A DNA stretch of 64,000 nt from Macrosoma leucophasiata (GCA_036365455.1 JAWQUS010000001.1:23917001-23981000), one strand, 5' to 3'; counted from the stretch's first letter, positions 35,081-46,349 are shown. Program-made: numbers and translations. The notes: a model not told the origin generated them from the letters alone.

Positions 35081-35238
35081 TGGTGGTACAGTTCCAGTAA
35101 CGGAGCCTGAGGGCGTAGACACAACTGCATTACCTAATCTATCTGCCCCCAAATGGTAGTCTTCAACACTATCGTTTTCCGTTTATATGATAATGTATGG
35201 CTTCGTTATTAACTATCACAGAAGCAAAATATTTAAGA
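35081..35238 (+). repeat. SINE-A fragment (divergent subtype)
   Basis: The 5' half of the divergent subtype (TACAGTTCCAGTAACGGAGC ... TTAACTATCACAGA). Confidence 0.65.
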
Positions 35239-36057
35239 TACTTTATTTACTTATTATTCGTTTTCAAAGTACTTTTATGATATTTTTCATATGATAAAAG
35301 TAGTTTGAAAACTACTGCGATAGTGATATAAACTATAATCGCCACAGAAATGACAAATGAATGTTGAATTTTCAAAAACAAAAACACCGTATTTACATCC
35401 ACCTTTTATATTCAATACAAAACAACCAAACGATATTCAACAAAACTCCGCCTGCAGATAAGCGGGAGATAGATAAATATATTATTTAAGTCAACGACCT
35501 TCAGGTATATACTCGAAACAACTTGTATTTCTTTCACCCCCACCCCCACCAGAGGCTCATGCTTACAAACTGTCGCATTACGCGCCATCCCTTGCAGAAC
35601 CCAGCAAATACACCGATTTTTTAGAATCAACCCATTTTGAACTTTATACACATGGCTTGTAAGGGTTATGGTGATGTTGGCTGGGTTCTTGCTAGGTCAA
35701 GATTACATTTGGTTGGGAATTGAGGCATTCTGGACCTTGCGCGGTGTTATGGATGGGTGAGCGAGAATTAGGAGTCTACTAGTAATGTTAATTCTAAGCT
35801 AATGCTATGGTCTGCCTTGGGCCTAATGCTTGTCTGTTTTCCCTGAAAACGTTCCAGTTTTAATGGTTTTTATGCCGCCGACTGTACGACGGTTTAAGAC
35901 ATCTAATACAGGATCTTGTAAAACGAAAATATGAAAAGGTGAAAGTTATGAAATAGGTTCGAAAACTAAAAATCTAATATGAACCTGATAAGAAGCCCTA
36001 ATAAGAAGCCAAGCTTATAAATAAAGAAATTAATTTCTCCACAATAAGGTCGAGAAT
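35239..36057. other. No gene seen
   Basis: AT-rich; the reverse frame 35412-35651 has no recognised domain. Confidence 0.4.
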
Positions 36058-36137
36058 AGACCTCTGGTCGTTGTGTGGGTGTCTATAAGCTGCAGTCATC
36101 ACTTAACATCAATGTGAACTGCATGCTTGTTTCCCAC
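36058..36137 (+). repeat. SINE-A 3' fragment
   Basis: GACCTCTGGTCGTTGTGTGG to GCATGCTTGTTTCCCAC. 5' truncated. Confidence 0.7.
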
Positions 36138-36302
36138 GAAAATTAAATAATAAAAAAATCTTATACTACCTATAAAATTTACAAGCACTTATGCTAAGAT
36201 TTGGGGAATTGCTTCGATTGCGATCTGATTCATTGAATTTTACAATTAATTGAAATTGATTAAAGATCATAAATAATTATATAAGTAAATGAGCTTATAC
36301 TC

Positions 36303-36446
36303 ACAGCCCCACACTAGGTACAATAAACCCAGACCTGAAACAAATATGTGTAGGCCATATAAATATTTATCCCGGTGCGGGGATCGAACCCGCGACTCAA
36401 CGAATCAAACGGTTGTCTCACACCGCTGAACTAACCGGATTGTCGT
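36303..36446 (-). repeat. SINE-D (tRNA-headed SINE)
   Basis: Read on the reverse strand it starts AATCCGGTTAGTTCAGCGG (box A) and has GGTTCGATCCCCGC (box B), spaced as in a tRNA gene, then a tail with TAGTGTGGGGCTG. The acceptor-like ends ATCCGG and CCGGGAT can pair. The second copy is at 16609. Confidence 0.7.
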
Positions 36447-36642
36447 ATAATAATACCTACGTTTCCTCTGAAATTCAAGCTTTTATCTAAAACAACTCAA
36501 AAAAAAGTATAAATTTATGAGTGACTAGCCCTGCAGTACACTTAAATTGGCACTCATTGAACGCAGAACCCTGATTATTTTAAAACAGTAATTGAACTAG
36601 TTGAGGTAAACCTGTACCATGCGATTTTCCAATTCAAAGCTA

Positions 36643-36811
36643 GTAATTTCCGGCACAGAGGCATAACATCTCAGGCCTCAGGACTACTCAGGAGTGGTAA
36701 CGCATTTTGACTCTAGTCTTTGTGTGGGTGTATATACTAGTAGGTTGCAGTCATCACTTAACATCAACGTAAACTGTACGCTTGTTTACCACTTCCATTA
36801 CATAAAAAAAG
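36643..36811 (+). repeat. SINE-A, 5' truncated
   Basis: From TAATTTCCGGCACAGAGGCA to the CATTACATAAAAAAA tail, with a small GGACTACTCAGGA duplication. Confidence 0.75.
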
Positions 36812-36966
36812 TAAACAAATACTTAAATACCAAATAGAAGCTCTGTCGCCATTACAATCATGACCAGTGCTTAGTTAGATCTCCGAAAACCGATAAACCA
36901 TATCCATTCGCATAATGACATTACCGAAAATAACACAAAACAATGCTTGCAGTAAGTGCAGGTCAT

Positions 36967-37020
36967 TCTGCCCACCGGCCAATCGCGTTGAGTGAAAATT
37001 GCAATAAACGACATACACTA
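36967..37020 (+). promoter_or_regulatory. CCAAT-containing motif, copy 1
   Basis: GGCCAATCGCGTTGAGTGAA resembles GACCAATCGGGCTGAGTGAG at 37507. No TATA is clear here. Confidence 0.2.
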
Positions 37021-38457
37021 CACACTAGTATAAGGAACGTATGTGATACACGTGATATACCTAGCTTGTATGTGCCTCTGAGAGACAAGTGACATGTTTG
37101 TAGGAGATTAAGGTTTTAATAAAATCAAGAGAAGTAATCGAAGTTTACGCTCAACTATGTCCCTGTTTATTTTAATTGAAGTAGTTCACCTACCAGTAAA
37201 CATTAAAAACAATACCATTAAAGAAGTTTAAAATAAAATACAGCCTGTAAATAGGATCAAAGGCTAATTTAAGTCAGTCTTTTGTTCGAAGTAATTCAAT
37301 ATAGCTTTAAACTTAGAACAGCAAACGAATACCACGAAGTTACTGTAATCGAACATTTTAGAATTAAATTAAATACAAAGCCAACTTCAGGAACTGGGAC
37401 AGACATCAAAATTTAAAGTCTCCTTCAAAGAAATTGAGGATAAGAAAATTGCACAATTCTGCCATTAGCCGTAACTTATTATAGACAATTTCCTACATTC
37501 GAGCGCGACCAATCGGGCTGAGTGAGAACCGCTATAAAGGAAACGGTTAATAGCAACGGAGTTACGAACCGGAACGGTATTAGGGAACGGTTTAGTAGGT
37601 AAAATAGGTGCGACTGTCTCTTCTGCGCAGTGTTTATTCTTTGGTCGTTTTAGCTCTTTATACTCCATTGTTAATGTTGGCGTTACTCGGGGTCTTTGAC
37701 TTTTCTATTGGAGCGCTCTTGTTTAAGTGTTGTCTATCAAATAACGTCTGATGGCGTCTTTGTTTTGGATGCAATGACATGTTTGAGAATTATTGACTCG
37801 TCACTAATACGAAGACGTAGTAACACTTATCGTCGGTAATAAGTTACAATATTGAAACGTAATAAAGTCCATCTCTCATTTGTTTTGAGCTTTTGGCAAG
37901 TAAGGCATATAACGCACGACTACCTATTTCAGCTTTAGGACCATTTTCATCGTCAATCAGATATCTTATTAGATGTATTTTATTGATTGTTGATTTAAGT
38001 ATGGTGGTAGTTAAGTGCTTAGGTGTTGCAAAGTCATAGTCAATAATTTTTTCTACTTATTATTTTTTTCCATATACTCCTTAAATTCCTGTACGCACGC
38101 AGTGCCATAAATTTATCTTTACATATCAATATTCAAATATCCAAACAACTTCCATTTCAGTAGCATGTTCAAACACAAAATCATAGCCCCAATCAATAGT
38201 TACCTTATATGTTCTCTACGAAATCGTTACACGGGCCCATTAAGGGTCCAAGGGACAGGAGTCGACATTAAGATATCAATCAATACAAGAACGAGGCCCG
38301 TTTATTGTCCTAGTGAAGCTTTGGAGCAATAAAATTAGCATTGAAATGTTCATTGGTAAAAAGTTCTGACTAGTGAGTCAGATTAAAGGCACTAGTCGAT
38401 GTGATGGGTTCGTTCGGTTAAATAACTTTGGAAAGATTTAAGCAAAATACAAGCGAG
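37020..38457. other. No gene seen
   Basis: AT-rich, except for the promoter-like 37497-37600 part. The reverse frame 37465-37668 crosses it without a known domain. Confidence 0.4.
37507..37545 (+). promoter_or_regulatory. CCAAT plus TATA-like motif, copy 2
   Basis: CCAAT at about 37509 and CTATAAAGG at about 37530, spaced about 24 bases. A plausible weak core promoter reading right, but no transcribed unit was recognised downstream. Confidence 0.25.
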
Positions 38458-38469
38458 TATATGAAGGAA

Positions 38470-38826
38470 GCGCGCATGGCCCCGCGGCTGGTGTAATAAG
38501 CCATCTACTCGGTTAAGCACTACGGGCGCGATCGGGTAGTGTGATGGGTGACCGCTAGTAGCAAATTAAATGTGCGTTTCCGTACTTCGGAGGCACGTTA
38601 AGTCGTCGGTCCCGGTTGCTATCGATAGATAACACTCGTTAAACCTTGTCGGAGGCCTTATGGGCGGTTTGAAAACATTCGACAGCGGGTTGGCCACTAA
38701 CCCGTATCTCCACCAATCCGCATTGGAGCAGCGTGGTAAGCTCCAGGCCTCCCCCCAAAAAAGGAGAGAGACTCGTGCCCAGCAGTGGGACGTATAATGG
38801 GCTGCCATTATTATTATTTATTATTA
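38470..38826 (+). repeat. SINE-5S, complete
   Basis: Flanked by a 12-bp direct repeat TATATGAAGGAA (38458-38469 and 38827-38838). The head carries CGGTTAAGCACTACGGGCGC and GTGATGGGTGACCGC, very close to 5S rRNA box A and box C. The 3' end has an (ATT)n tail after ACGTATAATGGGCTGCC. Confidence 0.9.
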
Positions 38827-38934
38827 TATATGAAGGAAATATAAACAAGGTGCGGCGTCAGGGCGTCACCCCATCGCTCACTAGCGAAAGAACTTTCTTC
38901 TACCGGAGGAGAATTCTTCTACTAGTGCAGTCAG

Positions 38935-39060
38935 TCAACCAAACAACTTAAACCACTCCAATAGGATGACAGTAAAAGCCATCCTTGGTAAGAGCAATAA
39001 CGCAAGATGCACAGCAGCGTCCTGCGATTAATCTACCGGTGCTACGATCGCCAAGCGTGG
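38935..39060. repeat. Family E fragment
   Basis: AGCAGCGTCCTGCGATTAAT, CGATCGCCAAGCGTGGCGAT and TATGGCATAC are shared with 58990-59115 and 20230-20400. Confidence 0.5.
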
Positions 39061-39534
39061 CGATTATGGCATACTGGGAGTTATGGGATTATGGACTACA
39101 CTATGGGAAGAGTTTAGTCTAGCAGTGGACTTTTTGCGGCTGCAAGATGATGATGATAATAAAATGCATACGGCAATACAATAAGCTATTTGTAGTATTA
39201 TGAATTTTTGATAGAATGGATGAAATTACTCCTACGAACTTAAAGAGAAGATCGTCCACCTTGTAGGACGGAGCCAGCCAATGTAATACGTTTTTTTTAA
39301 TTCGATATACCTAGGCAGCTTGTATATAGACGCACTAGTCTACTTCGGCAAGCGCAAAGGGCTGTCATACCAATAAAATTTTCTTGAGGACAATTTTAAT
39401 TACTATAATTCATTTGATACCTAACTTCGAAAGTGCGTTTTGGGGCAGTCATTCGTCATTGTTCATATAGCAAGTAATTGCGGTTCCAAAGTATTACACT
39501 AGATGGCACCTTATGTAGTGGGTGCTACAGTTAC
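39061..39534. other. No gene seen
   Basis: Nothing recognised apart from AT-rich DNA. Confidence 0.4.
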
Positions 39535-39576
39535 ATTAGGTATTCATTTTTAAAGAAAAATGGAAAGAAAAAATTG

Positions 39577-39650
39577 ATTCAGGCGAGACTCGAACTCGCG
39601 ACCTACTGGGAATCTAGTCCAGCCGCTCTTCCAATTGAGCTACTGAAGCC
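39577..39650 (-). tRNA. tRNA-like, left arm of PAL copy 2
   Basis: Reverse complement of the right arm (39838-39911). It has box A TAGCTCAATTGG and box B GAGTTCGAGTCTC-type elements, and the same AGA anticodon-like loop. Part of the mobile element. Confidence 0.5.
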
Positions 39651-39837
39651 CTGCCCGATTTGTCAAATCTTTCCTTCACATCTATTGCATTGCTTTATGG
39701 TAGCAGCAGCGCCATCTATTACCAACTATGCTAGTTAGGCAACCGATATAATAGACTTTTCAGTTTATTGAATATCGTAAAGAATCTCGTAAAGCAATGC
39801 AATAGATGTGAAGGAAAGATTTGACAAATCGGGCAGG

Positions 39838-39911
39838 GCTTCAGTAGCTCAATTGGAAGAGCGGCTGGACTAGATTCCCAGTAGGTCGCGAGTTCGAGTC
39901 TCGCCTGAAGT
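39838..39911 (+). tRNA. tRNA-like, right arm of PAL copy 2
   Basis: Begins GCTTCAGTAGCTCAATTGG and ends GCCTGAAGTC. D stem, T stem and acceptor stem pair; the anticodon stem CTGG/CCAG pairs over 4 bp. Probably not a working tRNA. Confidence 0.5.
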
Positions 39912-40130
39912 CAATTTTTTCTTTCCATTTTTCTTTAAAAATAAAATATATTTCACAAGCATGTGTTAATGCGAAATAATATAAAAAAACAATTAGGTTT
40001 TAATTTAAGGCAATTCTATACTACTAACAGAGTTTGTAAAAATGCCTAATCCGCGCCTATAAACCTGGTCCCTACTCCAAACTTACGCTTGAAAATATAG
40101 TATACAAAAAGAAGATTGGGATTTTTCTTA

Positions 40131-40277
40131 GTGGTAGAGTTCCAATGTAAGCACCACCGCATTATTTAGTTTTGTCTGCCGCCAAGATAATGTTCAGCAC
40201 TATCTATAGGCTGCAGTCATCACTTAACATCAATGTGAACTGCATGCTTGTTTGTCACCTTCGTTGCCTAAAAAATA
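40131..40277 (+). repeat. SINE-A with large internal deletion
   Basis: Head (GTGGTAGAGTTCCAATGTAA) is joined at TTCAGCACTAT to TATAGGCTGCAGTC, removing about 130 bp. The shared word CTAT at the joint suggests a microhomology deletion. Confidence 0.7.
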
Positions 40278-40296
40278 CAACTTTACCTTCGCTGTA

Positions 40297-40586
40297 GTTT
40301 TTTTTAATGTAATAAAAGTGGCAAACAAGCATGCAGTTCACATTGATGTTAAGTGATGACTGCAGCTTACAGACACCCACACAAAGACCAAGGTCAAAGT
40401 GCAGATGAGTTACCACTCCTGAGGCCTAAGGTGTTACGCCTCTGTGCCGGAAATTACAGAGCCGTACATTACCACCTGACCAGAACACGATAGTGCTGAA
40501 CACTACCATTTAGCGTCAAGTATATTTCGTAATGCGGTGGTGCCTATGCCCGCGAGCTCCGCCACTGAGGGGGTAGAGCCTTACCA
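40297..40586 (-). repeat. SINE-A, full length
   Basis: Complete reverse copy, facing the forward one 20 bp to its left (tail-to-tail). Confidence 0.8.
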
Positions 40587-40678
40587 TAATTTATATTAAA
40601 AACTTAGGTCTCTCTATAATAGAAAGCATCACGAAAGCATTAGTGTAAGACGGTCGCCTCCTTGGATGATGAATAGAT

Positions 40679-40735
40679 ATAGGCTGCAGTCATCACTTAA
40701 AATCAACGTGAACTACGCTTGTTCGCACATTAACT
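40679..40735 (+). repeat. SINE-A 3' fragment
   Basis: TATAGGCTGCAGTCATCACT to CTACGCTTGTTCGC. Confidence 0.55.
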
Positions 40736-41090
40736 TTAAAACACAACTTTGCCTTCGCTGTCGCACAGTCAGGTAACAGTGTTATTCAATATCAACGCGT
40801 TTAACGTCAACAGAAACGTTATAATGTGAACAAGCTACAATCCACACATTAGCATAGCAAAGCAATATATAACATTCATACATGTATCAATAGATCAATA
40901 CCAGTCATAAACTTTACAGTCAAAGCCATAAAAATGAAATATAATGCCTGACATAAGTTAGTGATATCATCGTGATGCAAATCAATTTGTCTATTTATAG
41001 AACTGACAAGTTTTTAAAATATTGACGTCTTACTAGAAATTTCTCATTCATTACATCTTAATGTCCCGAAGAACTAATAAAATGCAATTT

Positions 41091-41370
41091 ACTAGTGGTA
41101 GAACTCCAGTGACGGAGCTCGCGGGAGGGGCACCACTGCATTACCTTATATACTTGCCGCTAAATGGTAGTGTTCAGCACTATCGTGTTCCGGACAGGTG
41201 GTGTACAGTACCTGTAATTTCCGGCACAGAGGCATAACACCTTTGACCTCAGGAGTGGTAACGCATCTGCATTTTGACCTTGGTCTTTGTGTTGGTGTCT
41301 TTAAGCTGCAATCATCACTTAACATCAATGTGAACTGCATTCTTATTTGCCATTTCCATTACATAAAAAA
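41091..41370 (+). repeat. SINE-A, full length with target-site duplication
   Basis: The site AAATGCAA-TTT precedes it (41080-41090) and AAATGCAAATTT follows the A tail (from about 41368). It runs from ACTAGTGGTAGAAC to ACATAAAAAA. The best evidence in the window that SINE-A moves by poly-A retroposition. Confidence 0.85.
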
Positions 41371-41538
41371 ATGCAAATTTTTAAACCTCATTGTAGTGCA
41401 GAGGGGCTAAAAACAAAACACCTTGAATGCTTGTCTTTGCAAAATTTGGGAAAAATCTTGCCAATTTTGTATAGCTTCAAAATTGGTGAGTGTTGTGCTA
41501 TATTGAGAAAACACAAGAAAAATATCTTCAAAAAATAT

Positions 41539-41757
41539 TGGTGGTAGAGCTCTAGTGTCGGAGTTCGAAGTCACCACCGCCTTACGTAATCTATCTGCCA
41601 TTAAGTTGTCGTGTCATGTATCACAAAGGTGCAACAACGAAGGCCTCAGGGGTTACAACGCATTTGTATGCTTACAGAGGTCAATGGCTATAGGCTGCAG
41701 TCATCACTTATCATCCATGGGAACTGCATGCTTTATTGCCACCCTCATAACGTAAAC
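41539..41757 (+). repeat. SINE-A, divergent and deleted
   Basis: Head TTGGTGGTAGAGCTCTAGTG, middle and ATGCTTTATTGCCACC end are present, with many changes. Confidence 0.55.
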
Positions 41758-42188
41758 AAGTGAATATTTAAACGTCAAGACTAAAAAATATGATTAATTT
41801 AAAAATTACTACAATCCCATGATAACAAAATATTATAGAACTGGTAAGAAGGAAAGTCATATCATTCACTATTCGAACTTTAGTTAATTAATGATCTTTT
41901 AAGCCTTCTAAAACACTAATCATTTGAATCGTTTCTAAGAAAGGAGCAACAGTTGGACTCATCCATAGATGACGAACAAACCCGTTAAAGGTGACAGAAT
42001 TCAAGTCAGTCAGTTATCCATAATGTTGAAATATTTCGGACATTCAATATAGGTGTCCAATCAATGGTATCAAATTGACGAATTTTCTTTACAAAGTTTG
42101 ATGTTTTCCCATAAAATTGTCGAATATTATTAACAAAATTTGTTGGTTTTCCAAATTATTAAATAAAAAAAAAACAATAATAAATAAT

Positions 42189-42439
42189 AATTGTTTAAAT
42201 TATTTCGCATTAACACATGCTTGTGAAATATATTTTATTTTAAAGAAAAATGGAAAGAAAAATTTGACTTCAGGCGAGGCTCGAACTCGCGACCTACTGG
42301 GAATCTAGTCCAGCCGCTCCTCCAATTGCTAGGGCTTCAGTGGCTCAATTGGAGGAGCGGCTGGACTAGATTCCCAGTAGGTCGCGAGTTCGAGCCTCGC
42401 CTGAAGTCAAATTTTTCTTTCCATTTTTCTTTAAAATAA
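42189..42439 (+). mobile_element. PAL element copy 3
   Basis: Flanked by the 13-bp duplication AATAATAAATAAT (42176-42188 and 42440-42452). It has the same leader as copy 1 (ATTTCGCATTAACACATGC), then inverted tRNA-like arms sharing TTTGACTTCAGGCGAGGCTC, and a CTTTAAAATA end. The arms are near-perfect complements of about 85 bp around a short loop at the D arm. Confidence 0.85.
42336..42409 (+). tRNA. tRNA-like, right arm of PAL copy 3
   Basis: GGCTTCAGTGGCTCAATTGG to GCCTGAAGTC. D stem GCTC/GAGC is altered to GCTC with GGAGC. The left-arm partner is at about 42266-42327 in reverse. Mobile-element component. Confidence 0.45.
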
Positions 42440-42452
42440 AATAATAAATAAT

Positions 42453-42905
42453 GTTTCACCAAGTATCGTTGATATTATAATTATTATAATTGACATTAAG
42501 TAACATCCAAAAATGTTAATATTTTTTAAAAGTATTACTTTATTATTATAGATTGCCGTAGATAGTAATGAATATTATTAATGGCACGGTATAAAAATAT
42601 TGAAAAATGTGAAAACTCCCACGCGATCACAAATATGCCATCTCTTTTGCAGCGTCCGACGAAATCAATCAAGTCCCTATTAGTTCACAAAGTATGGAGT
42701 GCACGACAAATTAGGTTCTTTTAGGTTGTTAGTCTTTTGTGAGTCACATTTTCTGAGAAATGCAACATAATTTTCGCAAGTACTCGAATCTAAAATAAGT
42801 CTACCTCGCTTTACTTTATTGTATTAGATTTTAATTTAATAACAGCCAGCTACTACATTGTTTTATTTAGTTCATTTAAATTTTAATAATTAGACTTCAA
42901 GTTTT
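42453..42905. other. No gene seen
   Basis: AT-rich. Confidence 0.4.
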
Positions 42906-43160
42906 GGAGATCAATGGCGTAGTCACCGCATTACCATAACTAGGTATCTGCCGCGAAAATTATAGTGTTGTAGAAGATAATTGACCTGTAAGATCATAAA
43001 GTAATAATTATCATTAAAGCAAAACAACTCCCTCCCAAAAGACCTTAGGGGTGGGAACGCATCTGCATTTTGGTCTCCAGTTTTGTGTAGTCTAAAGGCT
43101 ACAGACGTCACTGTAGAACTACACGCTTGTTTGTCCAAATTGTGACAGAAAAAAAAAACC
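42906..43160 (+). repeat. SINE-A, strongly degraded
   Basis: GAGATCAATGGCGTAG, CACCGCATTACC, GAACGCATCTGCATTTTGG and ACACGCTTGTTTG words stand in family order, with an A-rich end at 43148. Confidence 0.5.
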
Positions 43161-43716
43161 CATGAAGCAGAGGTAAATGATTACATTCAAGCATACTTGT
43201 AAACTTTATATACACAGCCTATTTACGATAACTGATACTATAAAATAGGAACTCTTCAGGTAGTTTGATCAATATGTGACTTCATAACTTTTAGCACTGA
43301 GTTAAGGCATCAGGCTAAAGAGTTAAGGCTTCGATCGAATTTTAAAGTGGCAATGTCTTATATAGGATTTACGTAAAATGTTGTAGTATAGTTGTAGAAG
43401 GCGACCTTTCATTCCTTAAAAAAGATTTCACGTTTTCAATCAGTTAATAATGCGGAATGAATAAATGAAGTCCCAAAAAGTTCATGAACGATGGTACGCC
43501 TACTAAGTAGACTCGCTTGGGCAATATTTGAGTTTGACTCATTAGTTCGTTTGTTAGTACAATTTTATGGTTTTCCGTAAGCCATTTAAGTTCAGCTTTC
43601 GTTTTAGGAAGCCGATTTATGTATATGACAGTTAACTATAATTTTAATTTATGGTTATTGTAATTGATTGCCGTAACTGGTTTTTGTATACAATATCGCT
43701 TGTATGTGTGAGAGTA
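43161..43716. other. No gene seen
   Basis: AT-rich, nothing recognised. Confidence 0.4.
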
Positions 43717-44007
43717 TTTTTTTTTTTTTTATGTAATTGAAGTGGCAAACAAGCATGCAGTTCACATTGATGTTAAGTGATGACTGCAGCCTATAGACAC
43801 CCACACAAAGACCAAGGTCAAAATGCAAATGCGTTACCACTCCTGAGGCCCAAGGTGTTATGCCTCTGTGCCGGAAATTACAGGGCCGTACATTACCACC
43901 TGACCGGAACACGATAGTGCTGAACACTACCATTTAGCGGCAAGTAAATCAGGTAATGCGGTGGTGCCTACGCCCGCGAGCTCCGTCACTGGAGCTCTAC
44001 CACCAGT
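43717..44007 (-). repeat. SINE-A, full length
   Basis: Begins with a poly-T of about 14 and ends GAGCTCTACCACCAGT. One of the best-preserved copies. The reverse frame at 43655-43933 lies within it. Confidence 0.85.
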
Positions 44008-44072
44008 ATGAATCGATTTCCTTTTCAATCATATAAGAGTAATGCTGTTGTTATTGTAGTTATTTCTGTTTT

Positions 44073-44112
44073 ACTGGCGGTAGAGCTTCAATGTGGGAGC
44101 TCGTAGGCTTAA
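44073..44112 (+). repeat. SINE-A head fragment
   Basis: ACTGGCGGTAGAGCTTCAAT then GGAGCTCG. Confidence 0.5.
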
Positions 44113-45216
44113 TGTCCTATGTGCCTTAGATAGGGCAGAAGATTTCCGCAGTATTTCTCCAGGTAATTCGGTCATAGGCTTCATAATTAATTTCACTCCA
44201 TGACTCTCCGACGAACTTCGCTTCCGACGGGGATGACGCCAGGTTTATTGATTGGGATGGCCACACTACCGTTTCCAGTTTGATCGTGGTCCTTCGTTAA
44301 GGGAGACCGATCCACTTGCATTCGCGGCGTCGGTTCTGGTTTTCTAAGGGAATTTCTTGACAGCGGATCATAAGTGCTTCATTAGTCACTTTCTCGGGCT
44401 TAGGCCTCACCATCACCGCGATTCATCGCCCCTGATCACCTTTAAAAAATATGCCTTACGTGTCCCCCCCCCCACAAAGATGTATCGCGTATATTCCTTC
44501 ACAATCGAAAGGTCTCCAGCCGCCGAGCGATTGAGTTTTATTAAAAACGTGGGAAGACAAAATATTAATTAACGTCTACATACAAATAATTTGACATCAA
44601 TATTTATAAAAAAAGGTACGCGGGAGGGCGAACTGGTCCCAATAAATCGTGCAACGACAGACCCTAATATATTACAATGATATTTTGTAATTTAAAGCGA
44701 AGATAGTTAATTTCATATTCGGCAGTAAATCATTGGTTAATGGGGCGGTGGGTGGAGGTTGGGTGATGGGTAATGATAGATATTTTGATTGTGTTTTTAC
44801 CACTTATTGTTGGTAACGGATGTATTCATATCGGAATAGTGATCGAGCGCAACGAACTGTGACGTTGACTGACTATCTTGCAACGTATTACCGAAAATAC
44901 AGCTCAGTAACACATTATATTTTTAACTGACTTCAAAAAGGAGGTATTCAATTGGCCTGTATGTTTTTTTTTTTTTGAAGTTATACTTTTGGCGCGATGA
45001 GAAAAAATGATAAGAGTGAATTTTTAAGATGCGCACGCACTCCGACAGATAAAAGCGACAGTTTGAAGTTAGTTGCTAAATTGATAAAGCAACCGTCGGA
45101 AATTAGTTCCTAAACTTTTTATACTGGTATATAAGATTGTTACGCGAAAGTGGTATTATTTCTGCGTGCGTACATAAGTAGGTAAACACACACTCTTTTT
45201 GAAACAAGCATTCACA
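44113..45216. other. GC-richer block, no gene
   Basis: 44140-44420 is clearly richer in G+C than its surroundings, but I cannot fit a known protein on either strand; it may be a decayed retrotransposon. 44465-44475 is a C run. The rest is AT-rich. Confidence 0.35.
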
Positions 45217-45475
45217 TCTATCTATATATATGAAAATCAATCGCTGTTCGGTAGTCTCGCTAAAAATCGAGAACGGCTTTACCGATTTGGCTAATTTTGG
45301 TTTTGAATGATTTTTGGATATCCAGGGACGGTTTAAAAGGTCAAAAAATATGAAGAAGTTGAAGGGAAATAGTAAAAACCACAAATTCATTTTCCCATAC
45401 AAATTGTCCGTATCTATCAAACCTTTGACACATTATTTCATTCTGAGGCAATATAAAGTTTGCCGGGACAGCTAG
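45217..45475 (+). mobile_element. Helitron-like non-autonomous element
   Basis: Starts TC after A and ends CTAG before T, as Helitrons do. A 5-bp-stem hairpin (GGCAA/TTGCC, 45447-45464) stands 11 bases before the end. There is no protein and no target-site duplication. The related pieces at 300 and 3735 share the body. Confidence 0.7.
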
Positions 45476-45519
45476 TTGGTAATAAAAATTGAATCATCAC
45501 GCCTGTGTTTAATGTTACT

Positions 45520-45660
45520 TAGTTGGCAAACAATCACGCAGATCACATGGATGTAAAGTGATAACTGCAGCCTATCATAGACACCCACACAAAAACTAGA
45601 GGTCAAAATTCAGATGCGTTGCCACCCCTGAGACCTAAGTTGTTGTCTCTGTGATAGTTA
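45520..45660 (-). repeat. SINE-A, 5' truncated
   Basis: TTGGCAAACAATCACGCAG to AGACCTAAGTTGTTGTCTCTG, 3' half of the divergent subtype. Confidence 0.6.
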
Positions 45661-45720
45661 TAGGAGTAGGTTAGAAAAACTAGCACGTGGAAACATTTTC
45701 GTCATATCGTTATTCAAATT

Positions 45721-46041
45721 TAACTGCCTCAGTAGCGTAGTGGTAGCAGGCCACTACTATTACGCTGGAGGTCCTGGGTTCAATTCCCGGGTCGGGGGAT
45801 ATTAGAGTTAACGGTCTAAAATCCTTTATCTCTGCTTCTATTGGGATTTTTCCATGTTCTGGAAGTTTCCCAGTACCCGGAGTTTGGTAATGTGCCCGGA
45901 GATGGCAACAGGTTCGCCACCTGTTACATGGGCCAAAACGTAACCGGCGAGTCGTGGGAGTTTGCATGTATGATTAAATGCATGCATTTACCTCTACCTA
46001 CCCCTTCGGGGATTACAGGCGTGAAGTTACGTTACGTTTTA
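45721..46041 (+). repeat. SINE-T with 13-bp duplication
   Basis: CGTTATTCAAATT flanks it at 45708-45720 and 46042-46054. Head with box A and box B; the body has GAAGTTTCCCAGTACC. Tail GTTACGTTACG-TTTTA. Confidence 0.9.
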
Positions 46042-46349
46042 CGTTATTCAAATTCTTTCATCTTGTTTTTGAATATTAGCAAATGAGAGCCAACAGTTGA
46101 AGAAAAAAAACGATATTAAAGTAAATTAGAGCTAAATTTGTACTTTGGGTGTCTTACAACCTGGGCTACTGACGGCAACAGCAGGTTTAAATTTTAACAT
46201 ACAATCCTTTTGCACAAAACACACATAAATTTGAGAAACATCTAATCACAAATCTTGAGACTTTTCCGTTTGTAGCACGCAAAGTGTGTAATTTCAGATG
46301 TTAGAAACATTTTAGGAGAGTTAAAACTCCTTATAATTTAAAGTAGTTC

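Larger units (their letters stand above)
39545..39991 (-). mobile_element. PAL element copy 2 (longest form)
   Basis: Flanks ATTAGGTATT (39535-39544) and ATTAGGTTTT (39992-40001) are a near-exact duplication. Relative to copies 1 and 3 it is reversed: the leader with GCATGTGTTAATGCGAAATA is on the right. The two tRNA-like arms are complete and are extended inward by about 45 bp more inverted repeat (GCCCTGCCCGATTTGTCAAA and its complement) around a unique centre of about 90 bp. This looks like the ancestral form; copies 1 and 3 lost the centre. Confidence 0.85.

Noticed and set aside
32834..42409. Standard tRNA genes
   Set aside because: They are arms of a mobile palindromic element with TSDs, with an imperfect anticodon stem; treated as tRNA-like.
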